Source: Solibacteraceae bacterium (GTDB taxonomy: Bacteria > Acidobacteriota > Terriglobia > Bryobacterales > Bryobacteraceae). From it: a DNA stretch of 64,000 nucleotides. The stretch is taken from positions 26,476-90,475 of the forward strand of contig JALSRK010000007.1 of the NCBI GenBank assembly GCA_026984795.1, read 5' to 3'. Both the position numbers and the translations under genes were made by a program. The notes under the pieces were generated by a model. That model saw only the letters and a list, made by a program, of their open reading frames with translations, was not told where the DNA came from and did no database searches. Each line of letters begins with the position of its first letter. Positions within the stretch are counted from its first letter, which is position 1. Shown piece after piece: positions 23,594 to 32,081 of this stretch.

Positions 23594-23622
23594 ATCATAG
23601 CACACCCGCGCACCGAAGTTAA
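23594..23622 (-). promoter_or_regulatory. Extended -10 promoter of rpoD
   Basis: Minus-strand TGCTATGAT gives an extended -10 (TATGAT at 23594-23599 preceded by TG at the proper place). A TTAACT -35-like box (23617-23622) stands 17 bases upstream. The predicted start near 23587 gives an mRNA leader of about 78 bases. Confidence 0.65.
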
Positions 23623-23686
23623 GTCCCTAATAGAAAGATGTACGCCAAGAATTTCGGTTTCAACTAGTTGCGCGCTTTTTCCACAG

Positions 23687-23714
23687 ACGGCGCCGCAACT
23701 TGCGGCGGCGCCGT
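23687..23714. other. GC-rich inverted repeat downstream of nrdR
   Basis: A perfect 10-bp stem ACGGCGCCGC (23687-23696) / GCGGCGCCGT (23705-23714) with an 8-base loop lies just past the nrdR stop. No T tract follows on the minus strand, and on that strand the next bases are A-rich. It may pause or protect the 3' end of the nrdR transcript. Confidence 0.45.
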
Positions 23715-23738
23715 GCGGCAGGCCCGCCGCACGGCGGC

Positions 23739-24200
23739 TCAGGTTCGCTTCTGCCGCATGAGCTGTTGAAGTTCCGCAAAGAACGCCTCTACGTCTTGAA
23801 AGTCGCGGTAGACGGAGGCGAATCTCACGTAGGCGATCTTGTCCAGAGCGCGGAGCCGCTGCATGAGCAATTCTCCTATCTCTGTAGTAGTAATCTCACG
23901 GTCCGGATCTTCCGAGAGCCGGGCCTCGACTTCGTCCACGAGTTTCGCCAGACTTGCCACGCTCACCGGCCGCTTCTCGCATGCCCGGAGCAGTCCATTG
24001 AGCACTTTTTGCCGGTCGAACTTCTCCCGGCGGCCGTCTTTCTTGACGACCATGTATGGTATTTCGTCCACCCGCTCGTAGGTTGTGAAGCGCTTGCCGC
24101 ACGAGAGGCATTCCCTCCGGCGGCGGATCAGGTCGCCCTCCTTGCTTTCGCGCGAGTCCACCACCTTGTCCTGGCGGTAGCCGCAAAACGGGCAGGTCAT
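23739..24200 (-). CDS. nrdR: Transcriptional repressor NrdR
   Basis: A 153-residue protein with the N-terminal zinc ribbon (MTCPFCGYRQDKVVDSR and CLSCGKRFTTYER, four cysteines) and an ATP-cone domain (VVKKDGRREKFDRQKVLNGL). NrdR senses (d)ATP and represses ribonucleotide reductase genes at paired NrdR boxes. No nrd genes are in this window. The start ATG overlaps the stop of the upstream membrane protein gene by ATGA, so the two are co-transcribed. The length is standard. Confidence 0.96.
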   Translation of the reverse strand: MTCPFCGYRQDKVVDSRESKEGDLIRRRRECLSCGKRFTTYERVDEIPYMVVKKDGRREKFDRQKVLNGLLRACEKRPVSVASLAKLVDEVEARLSEDPDREITTTEIGELLMQRLRALDKIAYVRFASVYRDFQDVEAFFAELQQLMRQKRT

Positions 24201-25204
24201 TGTGGAACCTCTTCTTCTATTCTCCTCAACTTGTGCCAGTTGACGCCTTCATGGAAGGCGAGCAGTAGCCCGAAGGGCACAATAGCGACGAGTGTCACGC
24301 CCCAGACGAGCAGGGCCAGCCCCCCGGCGGCCTCCAGGCTCAGGCCGAACAGCTCGGTCAGCACGAGGATCGAGACGACCTGGATGCCGCCGCCCACGCC
24401 GGGGATCTGCACGACGGCCCCGAAAGCCACGAAACCGACGAAGATCACGACGTCTTGCAGGCCGAAATCCTGGGTGGGCGGGAAGGCGACGCACAGGCAG
24501 TAGTAAGCCGCGATGATCAAGGCCCACTCGAAGAGGCTGTAGAAAGCCAACTCCAGAACGGTGCCGGGCCGGTGGCTGGAAACCACGCCATGGCGAAAGG
24601 CCGTCACCACCGAGGCCACCTTGCCGTGGCGCTCTCCCGGCAGAAACGCCAAGGCCTCGAGCAGGCGCCGCTCGGCCGCCTCCGCGTAGCGGCTGAACAG
24701 TACCAGGATCGCGAGCACGGCGAGCCCTGCCAGCCCGGCCAGCCAGCCGCCGGTCTGAAGCAGCCAACTTAGCTCGGGGCCCGCTGTGATCCCTGAACTT
24801 TCCATGCGGCTCAAAGCGATGCCGAAGATCAGCAAGGCGGTCAGCAGGTCGTAGAAGCGTTCGATCAGCCAGGCGGCCACCTGCGAGGAGAACGAGACGT
24901 TCTCCTTTACAGCGATCAAGTAAGGCCGCACCATTTCGCCGGCCCGGCCGAACAACACGATCGCCGTGAACCCGATGGCCGTGGCTACAGTGAGCCGCCA
25001 GATGCTGGTCTCTTTCTTGACTCCCCGAATGAGCACTTGCCACCGCAGCGCCCGGCCCAGATAAGTGGCGAGGGCGAAACCGCTGCCGACGGCGACCCAC
25101 CCCCAGCGGACGCCGCCGAGAACAGCCGCGAACTCCGCCCACTCGAAGCCGATCTGGCGCCATCGGAAGGCGATTGCCGCCACGGCGGCAACGAGGCCTG
25201 CCAC
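24197..25204 (-). CDS. Lysylphosphatidylglycerol-synthase-TM/UPF0104 family flippase-like membrane protein
   Basis: A protein of at least 335 residues with about eight membrane helices. It has the family hallmarks LGRALRWQVLIRG near residue 50, a FGRAGEMVRPYLIA loop, and a Gly-rich QIPGVGGGIQVVS motif near the end. Members are thought to move lipids or isoprenoid intermediates across the inner membrane; substrate unknown. The GTG at 25204 is the nearest standard start, but it falls inside the first helix and has no ribosome site. The frame is open upstream, and a GAGGAGGG site (25254-25261) stands 4 bases before an in-frame ATA at 25249, which would restore a charged N terminus and a whole helix. 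So the true start is probably upstream. Confidence 0.72.
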   Translation of the reverse strand: MAGLVAAVAAIAFRWRQIGFEWAEFAAVLGGVRWGWVAVGSGFALATYLGRALRWQVLIRGVKKETSIWRLTVATAIGFTAIVLFGRAGEMVRPYLIAVKENVSFSSQVAAWLIERFYDLLTALLIFGIALSRMESSGITAGPELSWLLQTGGWLAGLAGLAVLAILVLFSRYAEAAERRLLEALAFLPGERHGKVASVVTAFRHGVVSSHRPGTVLELAFYSLFEWALIIAAYYCLCVAFPPTQDFGLQDVVIFVGFVAFGAVVQIPGVGGGIQVVSILVLTELFGLSLEAAGGLALLVWGVTLVAIVPFGLLLAFHEGVNWHKLRRIEEEVPQ

Positions 25205-25540
25205 CAGCAGGTACCAGCCTAAGGGGTGCTTTCTGTGTCGGTCTCCTATGCCGCCCTCCTCATGGCCGGTGAATCCGGCGGCTGTGCTAAACTCTCGCCG
25301 GTCGGGCGCCGCGACAACTTCGGTGACGCTAGAATGAGAGTCGGCCGGCGAACGGGCGTGGCGGTTGCGGATTCCGCGGGCGGCCCGTCCGGCGATGGCG
25401 ATGCCTACCCCGGTCCGCCCGTGTCTGCGGCCCTGTTTTGTGTGAACTTCTTATGATAAAGCTTCGTTTCTCAGAGTGGAAGGTGAGGCCGGAGCCCGTT
25501 GGCGAAGACCTGCCGCGGGGCGGGCCCTTCCTGGTGAGAA
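25205..25540. other. Intergenic region between divergent membrane-protein gene and ECF sigma operon
   Basis: About 336 bases. The left part (25205 to about 25320) is probably still coding leader of the minus-strand membrane gene. A candidate ECF-type promoter is visible near the right end: GAACTT (25444-25449) and CGTTTC (25465-25470) 15 bases apart, ahead of the sigma gene, which would suit autoregulation. A TATGAT also occurs at 25452-25457 without a good -35 box. Nothing else is recognised. Confidence 0.4.
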
Positions 25541-26197
25541 ATGGCGGCCGCTGTAACAGCGCAGGTGACGATCTCCGGAATCGAAGCGCGACCCTGGCGT
25601 GAGGGACGGCGCAAGCGAGCGGGAAGGACCTTGGACCCGGATGCCACCCTCGTAGAACGCTGCCTGAAAGGAGACGAGGCAGCGTGGGAAGACCTGGTGA
25701 GGACCCACACGCGGCGAGTCTTCTCGATCTGCTACCGGTTCACGAACTCCCAGACTGAGGCTCAAGACATCACCCAGGAAGTCTTCCTGCGGGTCTTTCG
25801 CAGCCTGCGGAGTTACCGTCCCAGCGAGGGTTCGTTCTCCGTTTGGCTCGGCCGGCTCACGCGCAACCTGCTGATCGACCATTACCGCCGGGCCAAGCTG
25901 GACCGTGCCTCGGCGCCACTCGAAGACGTATTCCCGGAACTCGAGCACAAGACGTCGCCCGATGGCCGCGCCGACGCCCTCGTCACCGGGCGGGAGGCGG
26001 GGGAGATCCTGCAGGCGGCGCTGCAGAAACTGTCGCCCGAACTCCGGGAGGCCGTCATCCTGCGTGACCTGGAGGATCTGGAATACAAGGAGATCGCCCG
26101 GGTATTGAAGGTCCCGGAGGGCACGGTGAAATCCCGCTTGAGCCGAGGCCGGGCGGAGTTGGCGCGCATCTTGCGGAGGCAGAGGATCGTGGTTTGA
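25541..26197 (+). CDS. ECF-type RNA polymerase sigma factor (RpoE-like)
   Basis: About 218 residues. Region 2 runs from TLVERCLKGDEAAWEDLVR through AQDITQEVFLRVFRSLRSY, and region 4 has the helix-turn-helix EYKEIARVLKVPEGTVKSRLSRGRAEL. The ATG at 25541 gives a 30-residue Arg-rich N-terminal tail not typical of ECF factors; a TTG at 25631 with GGGAAGG just ahead is a credible alternative start. It is followed by a zinc-binding anti-sigma gene and three envelope-stress-type membrane genes, so it probably controls a cell-envelope regulon including its own operon. Confidence 0.88.
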   Translation: MAAAVTAQVTISGIEARPWREGRRKRAGRTLDPDATLVERCLKGDEAAWEDLVRTHTRRVFSICYRFTNSQTEAQDITQEVFLRVFRSLRSYRPSEGSFSVWLGRLTRNLLIDHYRRAKLDRASAPLEDVFPELEHKTSPDGRADALVTGREAGEILQAALQKLSPELREAVILRDLEDLEYKEIARVLKVPEGTVKSRLSRGRAELARILRRQRIVV

Positions 26198-26228
26198 ACC
26201 CGAATCGCGAAGACGGAGAGGCGCGGCC

Positions 26229-26861
26229 ATGACGTGCGCAGACATCGAAATCCTGCTCTGCGACTATGTAGACGGGACGCTCAGCGGCGGGCAGAAAGCC
26301 GCCGTCGAGGAGCACCTGGTCCGCTGCGCTTACTGTGCCGAGATGGCCGCCGATGCCGGCGCCGCCGTGGAGTTCCTCAAGACGGTTCCGCGGGTGGAGC
26401 CGCCGCCCGCCCTGGTGACCAGGCTTCTTTATCAGCTCCCCGCCGCCCGTGAACGGCGGGAAACCGGCGGTCTGCTAGCCTGGCTGGGCCGCTGGATCGG
26501 GCCGGTCTTGCAGCCGCGCTTCGCCATGGGGATGGCCATGACGGTTCTTTCTTTCTCGCTCGTGGCGCGGATCGCCGGCATTCCGGAGCGCCAGCTCCGG
26601 CCCTCAGATCTGCACCCAGCCAAAGTCTGGGCGGCGATCGACGACCGGCTGCACCGCGCCTGGGACCGCGGCGTGAAATACTACGAGAGCTTGAAAGTGG
26701 TCTACGAAATCCAGAGCCGCCTCAGCGAGTGGACCGAGGAGCCCGCCCCGGCGCCCGGCCGGACGGCTGCCCCGTGGGAGGGCTCTCCGGAACCCGTACC
26801 TCAGGCGGGGCCCGCGACGGAGGCGCCAACTATTGGAGGACAAGTCAATGACGAACGGTGA
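26229..26861 (+). CDS. Zinc-containing membrane anti-sigma factor
   Basis: A 210-residue protein. The N terminus has the anti-sigma zinc motif: Cys3 and His29-x3-Cys33-x2-Cys36 in EEHLVRCAYCAEM. One moderately hydrophobic segment lies at about residues 97-116 (FAMGMAMTVLSFSLVARIAG), followed by a predicted helical and then Pro-rich C-terminal part. It lies 31 bases after the ECF sigma gene and should sequester that sigma factor at the membrane until a signal arrives. Its last 14 bases overlap the next gene. Confidence 0.82.
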   Translation: MTCADIEILLCDYVDGTLSGGQKAAVEEHLVRCAYCAEMAADAGAAVEFLKTVPRVEPPPALVTRLLYQLPAARERRETGGLLAWLGRWIGPVLQPRFAMGMAMTVLSFSLVARIAGIPERQLRPSDLHPAKVWAAIDDRLHRAWDRGVKYYESLKVVYEIQSRLSEWTEEPAPAPGRTAAPWEGSPEPVPQAGPATEAPTIGGQVNDER

Positions 26862-27546
26862 AGACAGGCCCCGGGAAGAGGCGGCGCACGCCGCCGGGGC
26901 AGATTCTCAGACCGGTGGAGCAGGCGGCGCCGAGCGGCCCGCCGGTTATTGCCGTGTCTGCGGCAAACCGCTGTCGGAGAGCCAGGTCCGCAGGCGCCAC
27001 GGAGTGATTTACTGCGAGGCCCATGTACCGGCTCCGGCTCCGCTTCCCCGGTCCGAGTGGGATACGCTGCCGCAAGCAACGGCCGGTACGTCTCCCGGGC
27101 TGGCGTTCGTCCTGGGCCTCATACCCGGGGTCGGAGCGATTTACAACGGCCAATACGCCAAGGGACTGATTCACGTCGTCATCTTCGGCCTGATCATCAG
27201 CATCCTGGAAGCCGGGGCCGGGGGATTGGAACCCTTGTTCGGGATGCTGTTGGCCACTTGGGTCTTTTACATGGCGTTTGAGGCCTATCATACGGCCAAG
27301 CGGCGGCAGGCCGGCCTGCCGGTGGACGAATTCTCGAGCCTGATCCCCTTGAAGGAAGGGGCTGGGTCCGTCGCCGGGCCGCTGGTGCTGATTGGTCTTG
27401 GCATCTTCTTCCTGCTGCTGACCCTGGATGTGATCGACCTTTACCAGGTGGTGCGCTTCTGGCCGGTCCTGCTGATCGTTCTGGGCGTGTGGATGCTTGT
27501 CTCGCGCCGGCAGCCGGGCAGAGAGGAACGGGGAGGAGCCTCATGA
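26848..27546 (+). CDS. B-box zinc-finger membrane protein (DUF5668/LiaF-like C-terminal helices)
   Basis: A 232-residue protein. The N-terminal metal site is Cys35-x2-Cys38 ... His51 ... Cys56-x2-His59 (YCRVCGKPL, HGVIYCEAH), of B-box zinc-finger type. Then come about four hydrophobic segments, starting with a Gly-rich pair (LAFVLGLIPGVGAIYNGQYAKG, a TM2-like motif) and ending in LVLIGLGIFFLLL and FWPVLLIVLGVWML, the repeat seen in LiaF-related proteins. The ATG at 26848 is chosen because GGAGG (26835-26839) sits 8 bases ahead; the in-frame TTG at 26833 overlaps that site. Function unknown; probably part of the ECF-controlled envelope response. Confidence 0.75.
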   Translation: MTNGEDRPREEAAHAAGADSQTGGAGGAERPAGYCRVCGKPLSESQVRRRHGVIYCEAHVPAPAPLPRSEWDTLPQATAGTSPGLAFVLGLIPGVGAIYNGQYAKGLIHVVIFGLIISILEAGAGGLEPLFGMLLATWVFYMAFEAYHTAKRRQAGLPVDEFSSLIPLKEGAGSVAGPLVLIGLGIFFLLLTLDVIDLYQVVRFWPVLLIVLGVWMLVSRRQPGREERGGAS

Positions 27547-27737
27547 GGGTACCGCTCGTCACCGCCGTCCGGGGACCGATCCTGATGATCACCCTGGGGC
27601 TGCTGTTCGTCGCCGACCGTTTCGACGCCGCCGGTTTCGACCGCACCTGGCCGGTGCTGATCATCGTGTTCGGGATCCTGAAGCTGCTGGAGCGTCTGGC
27701 GCTGCGGCGCCAGGGGCTCGGGGCCGGGGGAGTGTGA
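27543..27737 (+). CDS. Small LiaF/DUF5668-like membrane protein
   Basis: A 64-residue protein with two hydrophobic helices (GPILMITLGLLFVADRF and WPVLIIVFGILKLLERL), essentially one LiaF transmembrane repeat on its own. It overlaps the previous gene by ATGA and has a GGAGGAG ribosome site inside that gene. An upstream in-frame start at 27489 would add 18 residues with no ribosome site. Probably an accessory or partner of the flanking membrane proteins; function unknown. Confidence 0.7.
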   Translation: MRVPLVTAVRGPILMITLGLLFVADRFDAAGFDRTWPVLIIVFGILKLLERLALRRQGLGAGGV

Positions 27738-27746
27738 GGAGGCATC

Positions 27747-29138
27747 ATGCGCCGGGGTTCACTCGTCGGGCCTTTCGTTCTGATTCTGGTGGGCGTCGTC
27801 CTGCTGCTCAACAATTTCAAACCCGAGCTGTCGCTGCTCCACCTCTTCTTCAACTACTGGCCCTTCTTGCTGGTGGGTTGGGGGGCGGTGCGCCTCATCG
27901 AGATCCTGGTTTCGGCAGCGCGCGCCCAACCGCTTCCTCGGGACGGTATCACCACCGGCGAGTGGGTGCTCGCGGTGCTGCTCTGCCTGTTCGCCTCCGG
28001 AGCCGATTTCGCCCGCTCGCAACTCCCGAAGGCCCGGATCACGATGCACGGGCTACAGCTGTTCGGCGAAACCTTCGACTACCCTTTGGCAGGCTCCGTC
28101 GAAGCTGGTCCGGCGCCGCGGGTCTTCATCGAGAACCTGCGCGGCAACGTCCGTGTCGCCGGCGGCGAGGGCAGCGAGGTGAAAGTGGAGGGCCGTGCGA
28201 CGGTCCGGGCCTTCGCCAAGGACGACGCCGACAAAGTCAATGCCAAGTGCCCGCTCGAGGTGGTGCGGGAGGGCGACCAGATCATCGTCCGCACCAATCA
28301 GGAGCGCGCCGGTGGGGACTGGAGCGTGAGCGCTGACTTGGAGATCTCCGTGCCGAAAGGAGCCTCCGTCACCGCTCGGGGCCGCTACGGAGATTTCGAC
28401 ATCGCGAATCTCGACGGTAATGTGGAAATCGCAAGCGACAACGCCGGGGTGCGGATAACCGGCGTCGGGGGCGACGCCCGCATCCAACTGGAGCGTAGCG
28501 ACATCATCCGCATCGTGTCGCTCAAAGGCAAGGTCGAGATCAAAGGCCGGGGAGAGGACATCGAACTGGAGGATATCTCCGGCCGGGTGACGGTCAAAGG
28601 CGCCTACTCGGGCGGACTCTCCATGCGGAGACTGGCCGGGCCGCTGGTGTTCGAGAGTCGGCGCAGCGAACTCCGGGTAGCCGGCATCCCGGGCGTGCTG
28701 CACCTGGATCTCGGCGACTTGACGGCTGAAAACGTACAAGGCCCCTTGTACTTCAAGAGTTCTTCCCGGGACGTCGAACTTACCGCGTTCACGGGTCCAG
28801 TCGAAATCCAACTCGAACGCGGCGACGTCCAGCTCCGGCCTGCCGGGAAGGATCCGCAGATCCAGGCAACGGTGCGCTCCGGCGACATCGTGCTGATCCT
28901 GCCGGAAGGCGCCGATGGCGGCGTCGAAGCCACTACCCAGCGGGGAGAAGTGGTCAACGAGTTCGGCGAGGAGCTGGCCACCGAAGATCTCGGCCAGAAG
29001 GGGGCGCGCCTGTTCGGGCCGCCGGGAAAGCCGGTAAGGATTCGGCTTTCCACCCGGCGGGGGGACATTACGGTACGCAAGACGGTCGCCGCGCCGGAGC
29101 AAGGGTCGCCGAAACGGTTGCAGACGACATCCGTGTGA
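27747..29138 (+). CDS. Membrane-anchored DUF4097-type beta-repeat protein
   Basis: A 463-residue protein. The first 40 residues repeat the LiaF-type hairpin (GPFVLILVGVVLLLNNF and HLFFNYWPFLLVGW), and another helix follows near residue 73 (WVLAVLLCLFASGA). From about residue 110 to the end it is a regular series of short beta-strand repeats (VFIENLRGNVRVAGGEGS, GNVEIASDNAGVRITGVGG, GDVQLRPAGKD, RGDITVRK), as in DUF4097 putative adhesin or toast-rack domains, expected outside the membrane. It is the last gene of the ECF sigma operon, 9 bases after the previous gene. It may be an envelope-stress sensor or scaffold. Confidence 0.75.
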   Translation: MRRGSLVGPFVLILVGVVLLLNNFKPELSLLHLFFNYWPFLLVGWGAVRLIEILVSAARAQPLPRDGITTGEWVLAVLLCLFASGADFARSQLPKARITMHGLQLFGETFDYPLAGSVEAGPAPRVFIENLRGNVRVAGGEGSEVKVEGRATVRAFAKDDADKVNAKCPLEVVREGDQIIVRTNQERAGGDWSVSADLEISVPKGASVTARGRYGDFDIANLDGNVEIASDNAGVRITGVGGDARIQLERSDIIRIVSLKGKVEIKGRGEDIELEDISGRVTVKGAYSGGLSMRRLAGPLVFESRRSELRVAGIPGVLHLDLGDLTAENVQGPLYFKSSSRDVELTAFTGPVEIQLERGDVQLRPAGKDPQIQATVRSGDIVLILPEGADGGVEATTQRGEVVNEFGEELATEDLGQKGARLFGPPGKPVRIRLSTRRGDITVRKTVAAPEQGSPKRLQTTSV

Positions 29139-29150
29139 GGCCGGGCGGGC

Positions 29151-30479
29151 TCAGCCCACCAGAAGGATTCGCAGGTCCATTACGTTCGTGTTCGTAGGGC
29201 CGGTCTTGACCAGGTCCCCGAGCGGGTCGAAGAAGCGGTAAGAGTCGTTTTCGTCGAGATGGGCCTGGGCGTCGAGGCCCAGCTTGCGGGCGCGTTCCAC
29301 TGTCCGGCCGTCGGCGACGGCGCCGGCCGCGTCGGTGGGGCCGTCGGTCCCGTCGGTGCCGGCGCTGAGCACCACCGTGCGGGGCAGTCCGGCGATGGCC
29401 AGGGCGGCGGCGAGAACGAACTCCTGGTTGCGCCCGCCGAGGCCCCGTCCCTTGAGCGTCACCGTCGTCTCTCCGCCGCTCAGGATGCAAGCCGGCGGCT
29501 TCACCGGCCGTCCGGAGGCGTGGATCTCCCGAGCGATCGCCGCGTGCATTCGGGCGATATCCCGCGTCTCTCCTTCGATAAAGGTCGAGAGCAGAAGCGT
29601 CCGGTAGCCAAGCCCCCGGGCGCGCTCCAAAGCCGCCTCGGCGGCCATTCGGTTGCTGCCGACGATGACGTTCTGCGTCCGCGAGAGCTCACGGGCCCCG
29701 GGTTTTGGCGTCTCGGCAATCTCACCGCCCGCGCCCCGCTCCAAACGGCCCCGGACGCTGGCTGGAATCCGCGAGTAGATCCCATAACGTTGCAGGATCC
29801 GTATCGCATCGGCGAAGGTCGAGGCGTCCGGGGCGGTGGGCCCGGAAGCGATCACATCGAGGTCGTCGCCGATCACGTCGGAGAGTATCAGCGCGATCAC
29901 GCGGGCCGGCCAGGCCAGCCGCGAGAGCTGCCCGCCTTTGATCGCCGAGATGTGCTTGCGAACGGCGTTGATCTCGTGGATCGTCGCCCCACAGGCCAGC
30001 AGCAGCCGCGTCGTCTCCTGCTTCTCGTCCAGGGTGACCGGCTCGGCGGGCAGCGGCATCAGAGCCGAGCCCCCGCCGGAGATCGGGCAGAGAATCAGAT
30101 CCCGCTCGCCCGCGCCGGCGGCCATGGCAGCGATGCGGCGGGCTCCTTCCACCCCGGATTCGTCGGGGACCGGGTGGCCGCACTCGTTCAGCTCCACCCG
30201 TTTCAGGGAAGCAGTGTGGCCGTACTTGACGTTCACCAGCCCTCCGGAGATCCGGCGGCCCAGCGCCCGCTCGAGAGCCTTCGCCATCGCCGCGCTCGCT
30301 TTGCCGGCCCCGAGGACCAGAATGCGTTCGTAATGTTCCAGCCGGTAGCGCCTTCCGGCGACCTCGAGCGTCTCGCCTTCGCGGGCAACGTGTCTGAGGA
30401 CGGCCTGCCGGGGATCGGCGGCCTTCAATCCGGCGCGGAAGATGGATAAGGCGTGCCGGCGCAATTGTGCTTCGGTCAT
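29151..30479 (-). CDS. Glycerate 2-kinase (DUF4147/MOFRL family)
   Basis: A 442-residue protein. The N-terminal DUF4147 domain contains LVLGAGKASAAMAKALE and LCPISGGGSALM; the C-terminal MOFRL domain contains SGGETTVTLKGRGLGGRNQE and SAGTDGTDGPTDAAGA. Members phosphorylate D-glycerate to 2-phosphoglycerate; older annotation as hydroxypyruvate reductase is usually wrong. The ATG at 30479 (MTEAQLRRHALSIF) matches the normal N terminus. The open frame extends to 30908 only as antisense of aroK. It is convergent with the ECF operon and downstream of aroK. Confidence 0.92.
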   Translation of the reverse strand: MTEAQLRRHALSIFRAGLKAADPRQAVLRHVAREGETLEVAGRRYRLEHYERILVLGAGKASAAMAKALERALGRRISGGLVNVKYGHTASLKRVELNECGHPVPDESGVEGARRIAAMAAGAGERDLILCPISGGGSALMPLPAEPVTLDEKQETTRLLLACGATIHEINAVRKHISAIKGGQLSRLAWPARVIALILSDVIGDDLDVIASGPTAPDASTFADAIRILQRYGIYSRIPASVRGRLERGAGGEIAETPKPGARELSRTQNVIVGSNRMAAEAALERARGLGYRTLLLSTFIEGETRDIARMHAAIAREIHASGRPVKPPACILSGGETTVTLKGRGLGGRNQEFVLAAALAIAGLPRTVVLSAGTDGTDGPTDAAGAVADGRTVERARKLGLDAQAHLDENDSYRFFDPLGDLVKTGPTNTNVMDLRILLVG

Positions 30480-30531
30480 CGTTTCGTCCGGCCTTCGGGG
30501 GTCTGCCGCCCGTTTCGCAGGCGGCCCAGTC

Positions 30532-31059
30532 TCAGAATATCGGAAGATCGAGGATGCGGCGCACGACCTCTTCCGGAGGCTCCTCGCCGGTCTCGATCCG
30601 GTAGTCGGCGCGGCCGTAAGCCGCCCGGCGGGCCTCGTAGAGCTCGGCGAAGCGCTTCGGGTCCCGGGCCAGCGGCCGGTCGTCGGTCTCGGCCACCCGT
30701 CGCCTACAGACTTCCAGCGGGCAGTCCAGCCAGATCGCCACCCCGTGCTCGGTGACGAGTTCCACGTTCTCGTCCCGGGTGAAGGCCCCGCCGCCCAAGG
30801 CCACCACCGTCGGCCGGCCGCGCTCGATCTGGCGCACCCGTTCGGCGATGGCCTCGTGCTCGAGGCGCCGGAACTCCTCCTCGCCGTACCGGTCGAAGAT
30901 GTCGGCAATTCTCATGCCGATCTTTGCCTCGATGTCGTTGTCAACGTCGGCGAACCGCCACCCTAGCTCGTCGGCCAGTCGCCGTCCGACGGTCGTCTTG
31001 CCGCATCCCATGAAACCCACCAGATAGAGGCCGGGAGTTCGTTTCAGCTTGAGGATCAT
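30532..31059 (-). CDS. aroK: Shikimate kinase
   Basis: A 175-residue P-loop kinase: Walker A GFMGCGKTT (about residues 15-23), shikimate-site residues in FADVDNDIE and FRRLEHEA, the VALGGGAF motif, and the LID arginine in TDDRPLA. It phosphorylates shikimate to shikimate 3-phosphate in chorismate synthesis. Gluconate kinase-type proteins are less likely given the DxD and GGG motifs. It lies 33 bases after the SDR gene on the same strand. Confidence 0.93.
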   Translation of the reverse strand: MILKLKRTPGLYLVGFMGCGKTTVGRRLADELGWRFADVDNDIEAKIGMRIADIFDRYGEEEFRRLEHEAIAERVRQIERGRPTVVALGGGAFTRDENVELVTEHGVAIWLDCPLEVCRRRVAETDDRPLARDPKRFAELYEARRAAYGRADYRIETGEEPPEEVVRRILDLPIF

Positions 31060-31092
31060 CGTCCGCCTCGAGCGGGCCGCGCGGCCCGCCGC

Positions 31093-31884
31093 TCAACTTT
31101 CGTCGCTAGCCTCAGCACCACGATACATCCGGTAGAGCTGCCAGTCCAGCAGTCCCGGCAACAGCCGCGCCACGGCCACCAGCGCCCAGCCCACCGCCGG
31201 CGTCAGGACGGTGCGCTTCTCGCGTTCCACGCCGCGCACGATCGCTTCAGCGCATTGCTCGGCGGTGATGGCGAACTTCTTGGAGCGCCGGATCGAGGGC
31301 GGCACCCTGCCGCCGAGCATGTGGTCCTGGAAACCCGTCTTCACGTAGCCCGGACAGACGGTGATCGTATGGATCCCTTTACTCTTCAGCTCCAGGCGCA
31401 AACCGTCGGTCCACGATCCCAGGGCGAACTTCGACGCCGAGTAGATGGTCATCCACGGCAGGGTGACCTTGCCGGCGATGGAGCCGACGTTGACGATCAC
31501 CCCGCCGCCTTGGCCGGCCATGTGCGGCACGACGAGCTGCGCCATCGCCACCGGCACGAAGAAGTTCAGTTCCATCAGATGCCGGATATCGGCGATGTCG
31601 GCCTGCCAGCTCGGCGTGTAGAGCCCGATGCCGGCGTTGTTCACCAGCACGTCGATCGAGCCGAATCTGTCGAGGGTGGCCTCCACGCACGCCGCCCGCA
31701 CCTCCGGGTCCGTCAAATCGCCTGCCGTGACGAGCCCGTCCGGGCCGGCGAGCCGTTCGAGCTTCTCCCGGGACCGGGCGACAACCGAGATGCGGGCCCC
31801 GCGCTTGCGAAAAGCCTCCACGCAAGCCGCGCCAATGCCCTCGGACGCCCCCGTGATCAGAACCGTCTTTCCCTGTAGATTCAT
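31093..31884 (-). CDS. Short-chain dehydrogenase/reductase
   Basis: A 263-residue classical SDR: the NAD(P) motif TGASEGIG (about residues 11-18), NNAGIG, catalytic Ser in VNVGSIAGK and the Tyr/Lys pair in YSASKFALGSW. An Arg after the second strand (VVARSREKLERL) favours NADP. The C-terminal tail ends in a hydrophobic segment (VGWALVAVARLLPGLLDWQLY), so it may touch the membrane. Substrate unknown; DltE/YqjQ-like reductases are the nearest type. Confidence 0.88.
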   Translation of the reverse strand: MNLQGKTVLITGASEGIGAACVEAFRKRGARISVVARSREKLERLAGPDGLVTAGDLTDPEVRAACVEATLDRFGSIDVLVNNAGIGLYTPSWQADIADIRHLMELNFFVPVAMAQLVVPHMAGQGGGVIVNVGSIAGKVTLPWMTIYSASKFALGSWTDGLRLELKSKGIHTITVCPGYVKTGFQDHMLGGRVPPSIRRSKKFAITAEQCAEAIVRGVEREKRTVLTPAVGWALVAVARLLPGLLDWQLYRMYRGAEASDES

Positions 31885-32081
31885 TCTCCGCCCCTGCCGC
31901 GGCGGCCCATCGTCGGGCCCCAGGGCGATAATGGTAACATGCCGGGCGGCCGACGCCTCCGGACGTCCTCCTCAGAGGGGCGGGCGCGAACCGGCGCCGC
32001 TTTTGGCTCCCGGCCTCAGGGGCGAGCCGGCGCCGGCCTGCCGGGCGCCCGTCGCCCGCCGGAACCTCGGACGGCTTCTCT

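Noticed and set aside
23687..23714. Intrinsic terminator of nrdR
   Set aside because: The stem is strong but no T tract follows on the minus strand, so it is listed only as an inverted repeat.
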